DNA from: Antedon mediterranea
Taxonomy: Eukaryota > Echinodermata > Crinoidea > Comatulida > Antedonidae
Assembly: GCF_964355755.1 (NCBI RefSeq)
Contig: NC_092672.1
Location: forward strand, 16,366,501-16,430,500
Reading direction: 5' to 3'
DNA: 64,000 nt
A program made the translations under genes and the position numbers. Shown one piece after another: positions 10,466-21,186 of the stretch (position 1 is the stretch's first letter; the number at the start of each line of letters is the position of its first letter). A model generated the notes under the pieces. It was not told the DNA's origin, searched no databases, and saw only the letters and a list, made by a program, of their open reading frames with translations.

Positions 10466-11110
10466 CTACATAGTCACGTGGTTAGAACAATAGTTTCATA
10501 TATCTACTATGTAGATTGGATGAAGGAAAAGCAAATTCATGAATACATTACAAATAAATGTATGAATTGTGAATTACAAAAATATTAAATGTTGTTGTCT
10601 TGTCAGAATGAGTTGTAAATATGAACGAGTTTTGTAAACATAAATTATATATCATTGATCATTACTTATATTAACAGGATAAAATAATAATAGTGTAATA
10701 ATAATGAACAATAGTTACAGAAAAATATTTATTTATTTATTTATTTATTGCTATTAAAACTTGTTTCAGTAAGTGTGTTTGTATTTATTTTACTTTGTTA
10801 TTGATCATCATTGGTCTGGCTACCAATACATTGGAAGCACGCAAGCCTCGCTACCACGTCAAGGTTGATGATCATAGCGAGGGTAGGTTGCACGTTTGTA
10901 TGTGCCCCTTTGACCAAAGAAAACATATTATAGAAGAAAATTGCATAACATTATGAAACAGAATCATATGAGTTGTAAATATGAAAAAGTTTTTTAAACA
11001 TAAAAATACAATAAAAATAAACACTAGTTACAATCTAATTCACGTACTTTTACCTTACCGGACCTTTAGTCGCGTTATTCTTTTATACAATCTGCTTTTT
11101 AATTAATTTT
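10466..11110. other. AT-rich spacer, no gene seen
   Basis: It contains an ATTT run near 10727-10746 and a small inverted-repeat cluster at 10802-10884 (TGATCATCA against TGATGATCA; CCTCGCT against AGCGAGG). No frame with recognisable similarity was found. Confidence 0.4.
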
Positions 11111-11391
11111 TTAATCCTTGTAGCGATCAAAGCAGGGCGCATGACACATCATTGCATGTTTACACTGGACACACTGTATTTGATCTGTTGTTACCTGCCA
11201 TTAGACCCCTTGAGCCTTTGACGTACTTATGCTCAGATATTCGTCTTCCGTTGATTCAATGAAAGATGGTGACGCTTTAATTAGCCGCTGTGGTGAATCT
11301 ATGTTCTTCTTTCTGGTCCGACAAATGCAATTGGTATTTCTTCGTCGATGAGTTTCAGACAAAGCCGACAATCTCCTCTTGACGGAAGCAC
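11111..11391 (-). pseudogene. Zinc-ribbon remnant of a transposase-like protein
   Basis: Two short minus-strand coding patches lie downstream of the Ginger gene. The first begins after a T-rich/ACAG acceptor at 11392 and reads VLPSRGDCRLCLKLIDEEIP before a stop at 11299. The second begins after a GGCAG acceptor (about 11194) and reads DQIQCVQCKHAMMCHAPCF, then DRYKD and a stop at 11111. The pattern CxxC, then CxxC-x5-C-x3-C followed by CFxxY, resembles the C-terminal zinc ribbon of piggyBac-type transposases (CxxC, then LCxxPCFxxYH). It may be a separate relic, or 3' exons of the neighbouring transposase on the same strand. A RING-like reading of the first patch is a weaker alternative. Confidence 0.35.
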
Positions 11392-11593
11392 CTGTAAAAA
11401 ATCAAAGCATTAACGAAACTTACCTCTATAAGGTAAACAAATACCCTTTTCACCATTTAATGCTTCTGTGTATGTTGAGATTACCGGTCATAGGTAGGCC
11501 TACAGTTAAAGAGTGACGTTGTATGAATCAACATATAATTGTCCAGGTACTTCATTGTTGCTCTGATGAATCCTTTCCGGGAAATGTTCCATG

Positions 11594-14500
11594 TCACAAA
11601 GATTCAATTTTTTCAAATAGGTTTTTGTTCATGGACATATAGTTTAGTATGTAATCCCGTACAACTACATGGTAGTTCTGGACACCAAAGAGAATATAAC
11701 TCAAAGCCCTAAAAAGACAGTTGCCGTCCCCTCTCATATTAACAACTTTAGTAGGCCTGGCTGCCTTGTCCATTTCACATTTTAAGTGAGTTTTGTGAAA
11801 ATTTTTGACATTGATACCAAATGGTGCTGCCTTTTCAAGCTGCCAATTGGCATCGACAGGAAAGAATAACTTTCTTGAAGTTTTCGTGTTGAGGTATACC
11901 ACATCACTATCAGATACAGGCCTACTGTTGTCATGGTCATCATCCGGTGCGACATTATCATTGTCTAATGTAGGTATGTTATCGTGATTATCCAGTGTGA
12001 TATCATCGTTCTTGGATGTAGGTATGTTAATGTGATCATCCGGTGTGATATCATAATTCTTGGATGTAGGTCTGTTATCGTTATCATCAACATTCTTGGA
12101 TGTAGGTATGTTAATAATGTGATCATCCGGTGTGATATCACCATTCTTGGATGTAGGTATGTTATCATGGTGCGTTACTTCAGGTGGGATGTCTGGCGTT
12201 CGCTTTCGTTTCTTTGGAGGGAGATGCTTATCATTGGTATTACATTTCTGTTTAGTGCTTGATGATGGACAGTTCAAAGAGGTTGTTTTATCGGACTTGT
12301 AATGTCTGATCTTGTTTCCGTTAACAATAGCCCTTCTTCCTTTTAGTCGATATGTATTGTGAGTGAGGACTTTTTCTATAATATATGGACCAGTCCATCG
12401 AGCATTAAGTTTGCCTCCCTTTCTTGACAAATTTCTGGAATTCTGCAAGAGCACTTGATCTCCTGCATAGTACGTGTTGCTTTTAACACCAGCATCATGA
12501 TAATGTTTTTGCTTTTTCTGTGCTTTTTTGATATTTTCTGATGCCTTTCTCCTTGAATCTTTGAGTTTCAAAAAAGCGTTCACTCTTATTTTTAAAGGAA
12601 CAGTTCCGGATATGTCATCTTTATTAGACGAAACGATGGGAATACGTAATTCTACAGGCAACACAGCCTTTCTACCGTAAACTAATGAGAATGGGTCACA
12701 TTTCGTAGACTTGTGCTCGGATGTTCTGTAGGCAAACAACACGTATGGGAGTTGTATATCCCAGTCATTTTGGTCTGCGTTGGTCAACGTCATAAGCATT
12801 GTGCAAAGTGTTCTGTTAAAGCGCTCCGTTTGCCCGCCTGTTTGAGGATGGTATGGTGAGGCAACTCTGTGGTCTACCCCAATCAGCTTACAGAAGCTGT
12901 CATTCAGCTCATTACAAAACTCTCTACCCTGGTCTGTAATCAATATAGAAGGTGTTCCATGTCTGCAGACAAAATCAATAAAAGATCTCAGCACTGTTTT
13001 AGCAGATTTATCTGGAATTGCATCAGCTTCCACCCATTTGGTAAGGTACTCCGTAAATACAAGTAAGTACCGATTACCTGAAACACAGCAAATAATAATA
13101 TAATAAGCCGTAATAATAGTAGTGTCAAAATGTCATGATGAGATGTACAACACCCGAACTGTACGAATGAAATAACAATAATAATAACAATATTAATATC
13201 AATAAATATAATAAGAACAAGAACAATAATAATATCGTGGATTTACATAGCGCCTAATGTTGTAAAACCTCTATGCGCTGAACAGTATTACCCCAGTCAT
13301 GGTTTGGATCAAATTAAAACAGGCAGAAATAAAGATTATTACAGTATAGCCATAATCGATGTAAATCCGGTGACAATAATAAGAGCATCTGATTCTTGGT
13401 AAATCTAGTTTTTGTTGACAGTGTAAAAAAGAGAACTGTCATAATTTTAGTTTAGTTAACAATTTCAAGAAACCTCACAGAAATTGCGCTTGTGCCTTTA
13501 CAATAATAAATTTAAGTTCAGCCCTATTACAATAAAGGCCGAACAGAACTAATTATTAACTGTAATTTTAGGCCCTGAAGAATGAATTACAAAGTTTTCT
13601 GAACGTATTTCATTCATGTCTTCTTGCTTTTTACTTTTACGTTTTGATTTAGCTTTTTTATCCAGTCACAGCATTTTTGTTTTTCAGTAATTTGTCATGA
13701 GATACCTTACCATTTTCTGTCTTTACCAAAGGCCCAACAATATCCATACCGATCTGTCTGAAAGCAGTATCTGTTACGGGTATAGGTTGAAGTGGCACTT
13801 TTGCTTTTTTTAAAACTTCTTTCCGTTGGCACTGATCACAGGCGGCTATAAAATTACGAACACCATCAAATGACCCCTTCCAATAATACCTTTCGCGTAT
13901 CTTTTTCCAACTGTTAAAAAAAAAAAAAAATGTGTTTATTGTATTGATGATATTCAATCTCTTTGTAGGTTTACTATTGACCTTAAAACTGTATTATGGA
14001 TTCTTTAAATATTTTAATTTTATTTTGTTTTTTAATATTATTTATTATTTATTACCGCAGTTCACATCACCATTCTCATCAATGCATTATAATAACATTA
14101 CAGTTTGGCGTTCCATATATTTTAACTTTTCGTTTAAGGCAAGCACTGGGCACAACTGATTAATTAACTTTTAATATTTATCTATGTTTCTAGTTTTTTT
14201 ATTTGACAATGATAAATGAATATTGAAAAGAGAAAAGATACCTTCTATGAAAAATGTCCATCAGTCCGTGATGATTCCGTGTCACATTGTACCAGGGAGA
14301 TTTACATCTCCCTGATTGTACCGTGTTTACATTCTAAATACCCCCATATAAACTTCAAATTGAGTGCAGCCTCCCATACAAAATAACTACGCCCTCAATC
14401 TGGTAATAATTCACTCAGGCAATAAAAAACTAACTTGAAAAGTATAAATAATTAATTGTCCTACTAGAATTATTGTGTACGCTTGGTGAATGTGCGACAG

Positions 14501-16804
14501 AGTAGATATAAAAATCGCCACTTTTTTTTAAAAATAAACAAGGGGAAATATATACGTTTTAACACTACATACTGGTTAAATTTATTTATTTTTAAAATGT
14601 AGAGGACACCCTATTAAGGAAACCGGGTACTTTTTAGTGAGCCACAATGGTAGATTGCGAGAGGTAGTGGTCCTTTAAAATAGGTGGTCACTTACGAAAG
14701 ATGTGGTCGATAAGGGAGGTGGTCGCTTACGATATGTGATCGATTATGAGAAGCGGTCTCCTAACAGAGAGGTCGTTTATTAGAAGTGGTCACTTAAGAG
14801 AGGTGATTTATACAAGAGTTGGTATATTATGAGAAGCGGTCCATTTAGAGATATGGTGGTCTTCTAAAAGAGATCATCACTTACGAGAGGCGGTCGAAAA
14901 TATAAAGCGGTCGCTTACGAGAGTTGTGGTTGTTAAGAGAGGTGGTCGCTTACTACGAGAGGTGGTCGATTATGAGAAGCGGTCCATAATGAGAGGATGT
15001 GATCACTTACAATAGTTGGTCGATTATGGGAAGCGATCCCTTAACAGAGACGATGGCCGTTTAATAGAGGTGGTCACCCAAAAAAGTTGTCGTTACGAGA
15101 GAGGAAGTCGATTATGAGAAACGGTCCCTTAAAAGAGTTGGTTGCTTACGATGTGTGGTCGTTTTAGAAAGTTGGTCGGTTACGAGACGTGGATAGATGG
15201 ATAGCTAAGTAAACAGATGCATTTGCACATGATTTAGACATTTAGGTTTGTAAAATATATATTTTCTACATTAGCTGGCGATAGTCCTACATTAGCTGGG
15301 ATGCAATTTTCGTTCCTACATTCGTTGTTGATCGTTCTACATGGTGTTAATTTTTTTCATTACATAAGCTGCAGGTGGTTTTACTCCATTACCGGGGGAT
15401 TGGAAACTAGTTTTGTTATTGAAAATGCGTTTTTTTTAAAGAAGTATTCCCTAAAAAAAAATGTAATAATCCACTTTAAAGTTACATAATAAAAGTCTTC
15501 TTCCTTACATTTTTTTTGTCAAATTGTGTTTTCTTTCATAAGTATACATTTTAAACGAACGAAAGTTAATACTGATATGGCTTTTTGCATTATGAATGAG
15601 CAACTAATATTGAACATATTTATTATACCAAGACCTGAATAAGTTTTCATTCGGGAAGTATTTGTATCACTATTTAAAACTAAGATATCTCTCATGAGGG
15701 ATATCTCTATATTACTTACTTACCAAGATATTTAGAATGGAAGATTCTTGTCCCATTCGGAATATCACAAGTGGATTTTTTTCTGTGTTAGTTATGCAGT
15801 GGGCACGTGTAGAGTACCGTATATGAACTGTTATAAAACTAAAACATTACTATTATAGATAGAGCTAGTTGTACTGTATTCTTCTTGGTTTTTCGAGGTG
15901 TAATAAGCCTACAAAAAAATATCTATTAACATAGATATTTCTTTTAAAAAGTAAGACATCTTAGTTTTCAATTGAAATAATCTATCTTTATTAAAAGAGA
16001 TATCTTAATTTTGAACTAAAGATATATGCGTTGTGTAGCACTGTGTAAATTATATAATAATAATCTGTCAAATTATTGAAACAGTGCTCATATTCGGAAC
16101 ATTTTTGATTAATTATTGAATGCCAATATATGTTTTGTATTTTTTACATGTGATATTTTATGTTCAACTTCAATATATTTATACAATTAATTGCGATAAT
16201 ATATTGAGTAGAAATTATTATCGACTTAACATATTTTTCATTCATGGAGGTATAAAAATATGTTTGAATCTATATATAAAATACTAACTTCATAATGTAC
16301 ACGGTCATTATACATTTTTCAATTGATAAGTATTAGTTATTATTCATTTAATTCATTCATTTAATCATTTGTTTCGAATTCTGTGGTCCACAGAAAGTAA
16401 AATTACGTATAAAATCATTTAAAAACAATGCTGTACTAATTACTAATACTCATCTCAGGATGGCATTCCACCTGGCCAAACATATAAACAGTTTTAAAGT
16501 CACCCAGAAACTTATCGAAGCTTAAATATTATTTAATTGACAAACTTTAAACTTACGTTTTGTTGACACCCAAGTGACCACCATGTGCCTGCTTATGGAT
16601 ACTGTTTAACACTTCGTTTTTTTCTTTCGGTAACAATACACGCAACAATCTACCAGAATGTTGTTTGTAATACAAGATATCACGAAGAATTGTAAAGTTC
16701 TTGGCTTTCCGTCGCAAACTTCGTTTTAATATTTCAGAATAATTTACAGGATAAACGTTGTTTTGTAGATAGTTTCTCAAGGCATCAAACTCATGATCGG
16801 CCAT
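11594..16804 (-). CDS. Ginger1-type DNA transposase with OTU domain start (3 exons)
   Basis: The exons are 16557-16804, 13711-13910 and 11594-13077. All junctions are GT-AG with compatible phases (AC|T TGG and AAT G|GT) and the total is 1932 nt, 643 codons plus stop. Start is MADHEFDALRNYLQNN; an in-frame ATG 24 codons upstream gives a hydrophobic leader I think is non-coding. In order: the VYP region with RRKAKNF and DILYYKQ; an HHCC finger (HKQAH, then CDQC across the first junction); integrase core with GMDIVGP, ITDQGREF and PQTGGQTERFNR, exactly 35 residues between the second Asp and the Glu; a GPY motif (WTGPYIIEKVL); an acidic linker of IPTSKN repeats; then RGDGNCLFRALS, the catalytic-Cys motif of OTU proteases. 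Integrase plus GPY plus OTU without reverse transcriptase is the described Ginger1 layout. The catalytic triad is complete, but the OTU domain stops 40 residues after its Cys. Confidence 0.85.
11984..12168 (-). repeat. Minisatellite inside the transposase linker
   Basis: About five imperfect copies of a 48-54-bp unit encode variants of DDITPDDHINIPTSKN between the GPY motif and the OTU motif. Copies differ by in-frame deletions (for example one lacking ITP), so the frame has been preserved. Hydrophilic, Asp-rich and probably disordered. Confidence 0.75.
13078..13710 (-). other. Intron 2 of the Ginger1 gene with a short dispersed repeat
   Basis: Donor TG|GTAAGG at 13710 and acceptor TTTCAG at 13078. 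An ATAAT-rich segment with TTACATAGCGCC and CTATGCGCTGAAC (about 13180-13320) resembles the SINE-like insertion at 4233-4345 and is probably a degenerate relative. Confidence 0.6.
13911..16556 (-). other. Intron 1 of the Ginger1 gene (2.65 kb)
   Basis: Donor AC|GTAAGT at 16556 and acceptor TTAACAG at 13911, behind a long T tract. The intron is AT-rich and carries one arm of the foldback element (14625-15385) and a 22-bp hairpin at 14293-14314 (CAGGGAGAT and its complement). AGATATCT-rich hairpins lie at 15680-16025. No coding frame was recognised. Confidence 0.65.
14625..15385 (-). mobile_element. Foldback element arm, copy 3 (partial)
   Basis: The segment corresponds to the right arm of copy 2 (18822-19330). 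It has a run of GGTCGCTTACGAGAGGT-type words about 17-20 bp apart. It then has GAGACGTGGATAGATGGATAG, GCACATGATTTAGACATTTAGG and several ACATTAGCTGG words. The matching left arm is absent, so it is a fragment or solo arm. Confidence 0.55.
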
Positions 16805-16990
16805 AATGATAATAAGTAAAAATAGAAAGAAGGCAGATTGTAACGAACAACACCGTGATTGGAACTTTGCAAGCAAAGTGAATGATTTTTTAAATGTAGG
16901 AGGTTTTGAACAAACATTGAGCCAATCAGCTTCTTGCTACATTTGTTTTAACCAATTGCCGATTAGAAGAAAGAGCAAACAGTTTTGTCA
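16805..16990 (-). promoter_or_regulatory. Candidate promoter of the Ginger1 gene
   Basis: Upstream of the proposed ATG the minus strand has ATTGG boxes (plus-strand CCAATC near 16922 and CCAATT near 16951) and a TTTAAAAAAT stretch near 16890. It is proposed from spacing only. The transcription start is unknown. Confidence 0.2.
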
Positions 16991-18065
16991 GGTGTAGGCC
17001 TATAATTTAAACTTTGTGCCTTAAGTGGATGTCACGAACTCCTTTTACGTATGTTTCCGAGCGGTTGAAAATACTTTAGAAACTCCCTTGTGACATAAAA
17101 GTATACACACCAAATTCACAAAGTTGTAAAATAACTCAAAAACAAATCTTTAATTTCAATCAACTTCAACTTTCAACAACCCAGTAAGCATTTTAAACAA
17201 CAGCTTCACAATAACTTTTACAATCTAATATCCAACCTCTAATATCCAACAACATGACAATAGTTTTACATCCCTTTATATACAAGATGTTCCTATCCTT
17301 CTATATCATTCTTTATACTTCTTATTCTATTTGATTACAGTTTCTATTAATAGCATACTGGAATGTTCCTGATTGTTATTATATTAATTATACATGATGT
17401 CTTAAATGTAAACATCTTATTCTAGAATGTTCATGGTTAGGGAATGGTAATTTATTACAGTGGCAAGTACACAAAAAAATGAGAGAAAAAAACTATTGGA
17501 GGGAAATGCCATTTATTAAATTAAATTTCGAAGATACTCTTATTGGTAAACGCTTCAGTCGTTCTATTACACAATAAATAGCACATTCAGATAGGAGTAT
17601 AAAATATAATCATATAGTTATTCTTTATTACATATTATACGTTCATCTCAAATTATATTATAATATTAATTGAAATTGTATTTAAATTTGTATCCGTTTT
17701 TGTCGACAGGACCACAATGCAAAACAAGTATATTTCTACTTGATTGTGTATAATCCTGTATAAATATGTTGTTAAATAAATAAAATAATATTAAATAGTA
17801 ATCTACGTAAAATAATATTATAGTACATAAGTTCGTATTAAAACCGTTCAGGCTATGAGGCAACCCCCGCTCCCTGTATATTAAATAGAAACATTTTTTA
17901 TAATACTTATACTAGAATCATATACTAATTTATTTAGTTATTTTTTAAAATAAGAGAATTAAATTACGTAACATACTGTGGTATATAATTCTTGTAATGA
18001 AATCATATTCATGGTAAGCGTAATCTTAATTTGAGATATGGCAAGTTCGCACCCCTTCTCCTGAC
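16991..18065. other. AT-rich spacer, no gene seen
   Basis: It contains a short ATGTCAC/GTGACAT inverted pair (17028-17097) enclosing 56 bp, and long A/T-rich runs. Open frames are short and without recognisable motifs. It could hold the outer end of the Ginger element, but I found no matching inverted repeat near 10.5-11.1 kb. Confidence 0.4.
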
Positions 18066-18289
18066 AAATAACAGATGACAGTTAACACGACTACCGGTAA
18101 TTAATATCTCCCGAGAGCCGCTGTTTTGAGGTTGACCTGACAATTGTGGCCTGAGTTATGGGACATTACCCTTGCTGGACATCTGGTAAAAATAAATACT
18201 GATTATGCTGCCACTTTAGTACACAAAACAATAAATAAAAAAAAATAAAAAAACACAACTTGTGGCATTTCCTTTACACTAGTCCCTGT

Positions 18290-19330
18290 TCAAAACCGCT
18301 AGTGTAGAAAACGGCAGCAAATGTCGTCGAAACTGTCAAATCCACCCATGTAGTAAAACCTAGAACTAGCTAATGTAGAAACACCAACAGTTATTTATTA
18401 AATAAAAATCAACATTAGCTAATATACAACTTAACAGGTAATGAAGTAACGAAAATTGCCTCACAGCTGATGTAGTTAATATCGCCAGCTAATAAAATAA
18501 TAATTATATATTTTACAAACCTAAATGTCTAAATCATGTGCAAATGTATTTCTCTACTTAGTTTAGCTGTCAGTCTATCCACCTCTCGTAAGTGATCGGC
18601 TTTCAAAACGTAACACTCTGATCGTAAGCAACTACCCTTGTTAGCGACCACCTTTAATATTTAAAAGGGACTACCTCTGTTAAAGGACCGCTTCTCACAA
18701 TGGACAACTTCCTGAAGGGGTAACCTCCTCTCATAAGGGACTGCTTTTCATAAACTACCACCGCTCGTAGACGACCACTTCTTTTACCGACTACACCTCC
18801 CGTAAGTGACCACCTCAATAGAGGTGGTAATTTGCGAAAGGTGGTCGTTACGGATGGTAGTCGATTATGAGAAGTGGTCCCAGTGGAGAGGTGGACGTTT
18901 TTTTTTATAGAGAGGTCGACACTTTAGGCGTGGTCGTTAAGAGAGGTAGTCCGTCATGAGGTTGATTATGAGAAGCCGAGGTGGTGGTCCTTTAAAATAG
19001 CTCGTCCTTGACGAGTGGTGTGGTCGTTAAGAGATGGTGGGCGATTATCAGAGACGGTGGTCGTTCAATAGAGGTGGTTACTTACTAGAAGTGGTTGTTG
19101 GTTGGTCACTTACGAGACGTGGATAGATGGATAGCTACCGGTAAGTAAAGAAATGCATTTTCACATTATGTAGACAGGTTTTTAAATTATACAATATTTT
19201 CAACATTAGCTGTGAGGCAATTTTCGTTACTACATTATCTGCTGACCGTTCTAAATTAGCTGGTAAAAATTGATACATAAGCTGTTGGTATTTCTGGTAT
19301 TAGCTGGTGGTTTCTATGTTTATATGTCCA
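18290..19330. repeat. About 1.04-kb palindrome of the foldback element
   Basis: The left arm (CACCAACAG, AATTGCCTCACAGCT, CAAATGTATTTCTC, CCACCTCTCGTAAGTG) is mirrored on the right (CACTTACGAGACGTGG, AAATGCATTTTCAC, AGCTGTGAGGCAATTTTCGT, AGCTGTTGGT). The centre is CCACCTCAATAGAGGTGG at about 18812-18829. Each arm is itself built from GGTCGCTTACGAGAGG-like words. The arms are diverged and unequal in detail, so this is an old palindrome. Confidence 0.7.
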
Positions 19331-19941
19331 TATAAAACAAAAATACAACCGCGATTTTTTAAACTCAGCTGCATGTACAGACATTGTGGCAAAGACGTTT
19401 TAAACGCTTCATTTCAATATAAGCCATTATTCTATGAATTTGATGTATAACGGTATTGGACTGTTTGTATTGGGAACGAAATACCCTAATATTCGAAAAA
19501 AACAAAAAACCGAAATACCCTTGAGTGAACGAATAATTATGATGCGCAATTAAGGTGTTTATTTTGCCATATAAAATATAAAAAACAAATATTTTTTGGT
19601 AATATGCATCAACAATATTTTTCAAATGTATTTTAGATAAATAAATAAATAATGTAAAGTCTATAGAAACAAAGCAAATATTGTGACTAACCAATTCAAT
19701 GTTTTATTAAATAAAAACAAAAATCAGGCATCTGTGAAAAAAATATAATGAAAAAGAACTGACTTTAACAATGACGAACTTACTTGTTTAAAGAACTTTT
19801 GTTATCAGTTGATATTATTAAATTAGTAGCAGTATTATGAATATTACAAAATAATATTTTGAGAACTGAAAAATATTTTGAGGGAACGAATATATTTAGG
19901 GAGAACAAAATAAGATTTCAAGAACTGAATAATATAAAAAA

Positions 19942-20050
19942 CGAATTACTACTTCGAGACAAGGAATGATGATGATGATGATGATGATGATCGAGAGAAC
20001 GAAATAATTTCGAGGGAAATTATTTCGTTCTCTCGCGAAGTAGTAATTCG
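19942..20050. repeat. Nested hairpin with GAT microsatellite
   Basis: CGAATTACTACTTCG and CGAAGTAGTAATTCG form an outer stem around a (GAT)n expansion and the inner 44-bp hairpin 19992-20035. Copy 1 lacks the GAT expansion. Confidence 0.75.
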
Positions 20051-20548
20051 AATTTCGAATGAAATAATATTTCGAGATAACGAAATAGGTAGGCCCTATG
20101 CCTATATGATTTAGTGATATTCATTCCCTCGAAATAATAATACAGTAGGCTATATATTTTTCAAGTTGTCGATTTACTTCAAATTGACAACAGGTTGTAT
20201 ATACTCAATCAAAAACAAACAATTTAATTTGATTAGACTATATGTCTCCAGATATAATAATAGTAATATTTATTTCAATCCACTTGATATTTTGCGATTC
20301 AAGTTGGTATTCTAAGGAATTATAATTACCCTAACGGGAGTTGGTGAACGTCCAGTGCCCTAGTTTTTACGGGGTTAATATGATGTCGATGTCTCGATGG
20401 TCCTACTTTTTTATCGATGAAAGCTGCCCGGGTGGTTGCGGCCATTTTCAACAGCTAGTATTACAATATTCAATGCTGAAAATTGTCCAGTGGACACTTT
20501 CAAACACCGGACAGATTTAAATCTTACACCGGCATGATGCCAAGACGA

Positions 20549-20630
20549 CCCGTTCTCACAGAAAACCATACCGGCATGGTAATGGTATATTCCCGCAATA
20601 TTCCTGGCACTCAGCTCTGTGAGAAAGGGG
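20549..20630. mobile_element. 82-bp MITE-like element
   Basis: CCCGTTCTCACAGA at the left and TCTGTGAGAAAGGGG at the right are inverted copies with one indel, enclosing about 50 bp. It interrupts foldback copy 2 exactly where its terminal hairpin should continue. No target-site duplication could be fixed. Confidence 0.45.
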
Positions 20631-20876
20631 CTTTAGTGTAACGGTTGTTGATCCGTTACTATATAATCTATAGTCGCAGTGGCAGGATTTCACACAGTCA
20701 CAGAATATACAAACAGTAAATATGGTTTTGTCCAGTGACAACAGTTTTATTTCAATACTCAATATAATGCAGTCTGAACTGGCTATATCACATATTTTCC
20801 TATTATAAACGTTTTATCCTCTCTATTATAAACGTTTTCTTCTCTCTCTATCAATTTGTTAACTCTCTCCCTCTTA

Positions 20877-21110
20877 GCCAGTACATCCATATTTAAGGAA
20901 CGGTCCTAATTAATGTACATGTACTGGGAGGGGACTATTTGGAACAAAGGAACATTCTTTGATGATGAGGAATATTCATTAAAGGAGGGATGTCACATCA
21001 CCTTCACCTCTGTGAAAGCTAGGGCAAATTGGACCACTGGACATCAACAAGTGTTTATAGTAACTCCCATTAGAAATCCCAATAGAGCAATTATAAATTC
21101 TACAATATAA
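20877..21110 (+). CDS. Possible exon fragment, small beta-barrel-like peptide
   Basis: A pyrimidine-rich tract and CTCTTAG acceptor at 20876 precede an open stretch. From the ATG at 20913 it encodes 65 residues including GTIWNKGTFFDDEEYSLKEG and, further on, VKARANWTTGHQQVF. The alternating G-x-I, G-x-F, L-x-x-G, I-x-F layout is reminiscent of cold-shock/OB-type folds, but I cannot name a family. A stop lies two codons before the ATG, so either translation begins here or this is a decayed exon. The composition is clearly more protein-like than the surroundings. Confidence 0.3.
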
Positions 21111-21186
21111 AAACTTGTGAACAGTTAATAGATTTATATTCTCTCGTGTGTTATATTAGTGTTGATAAGGGTATTCTGAAAACTAA

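Larger units (their letters stand above)
18066..20542 (+). mobile_element. Foldback-type element, copy 2 (fuller copy)
   Basis: This is a direct copy of 4205-5790 plus the 1.07 kb missing there. Order: AGATGACAGTTAACACGACT left end; long palindrome 18290-19330; a 450-bp AT-rich part; the GATGAT run and hairpin near 19970-20050; then a highly conserved 3' section including CCCTAACGGGAGTTGGTGAA and CGGGTGGTTGCGGCC. It ends in half of the terminal hairpin seen complete in copy 1. No transposase is visible, so it is non-autonomous or a relic. Confidence 0.7.

Noticed and set aside
11555-11585. Hammerhead ribozyme candidate (CTGATGA near GGGAAA)
   Set aside because: The conserved GAAA core and a pairing stem are not in place, and no cleavage-site stem was found.
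11805-12262. Overlapping frames opposite the transposase linker
   Set aside because: Shadows of the IPTSKN coding minisatellite on the other strand or in other frames.
11594-16804. Reading the integrase as part of a Gypsy LTR retrotransposon
   Set aside because: No reverse transcriptase, RNase H or LTR pair is visible, the gene has spliceosomal introns, and an OTU motif follows the GPY region, which fits Ginger1.
17028-17097. ATGTCAC/GTGACAT pair as the end of the Ginger element
   Set aside because: The two words lie only 70 bp apart, and no matching inverted end was found on the other side of the gene.
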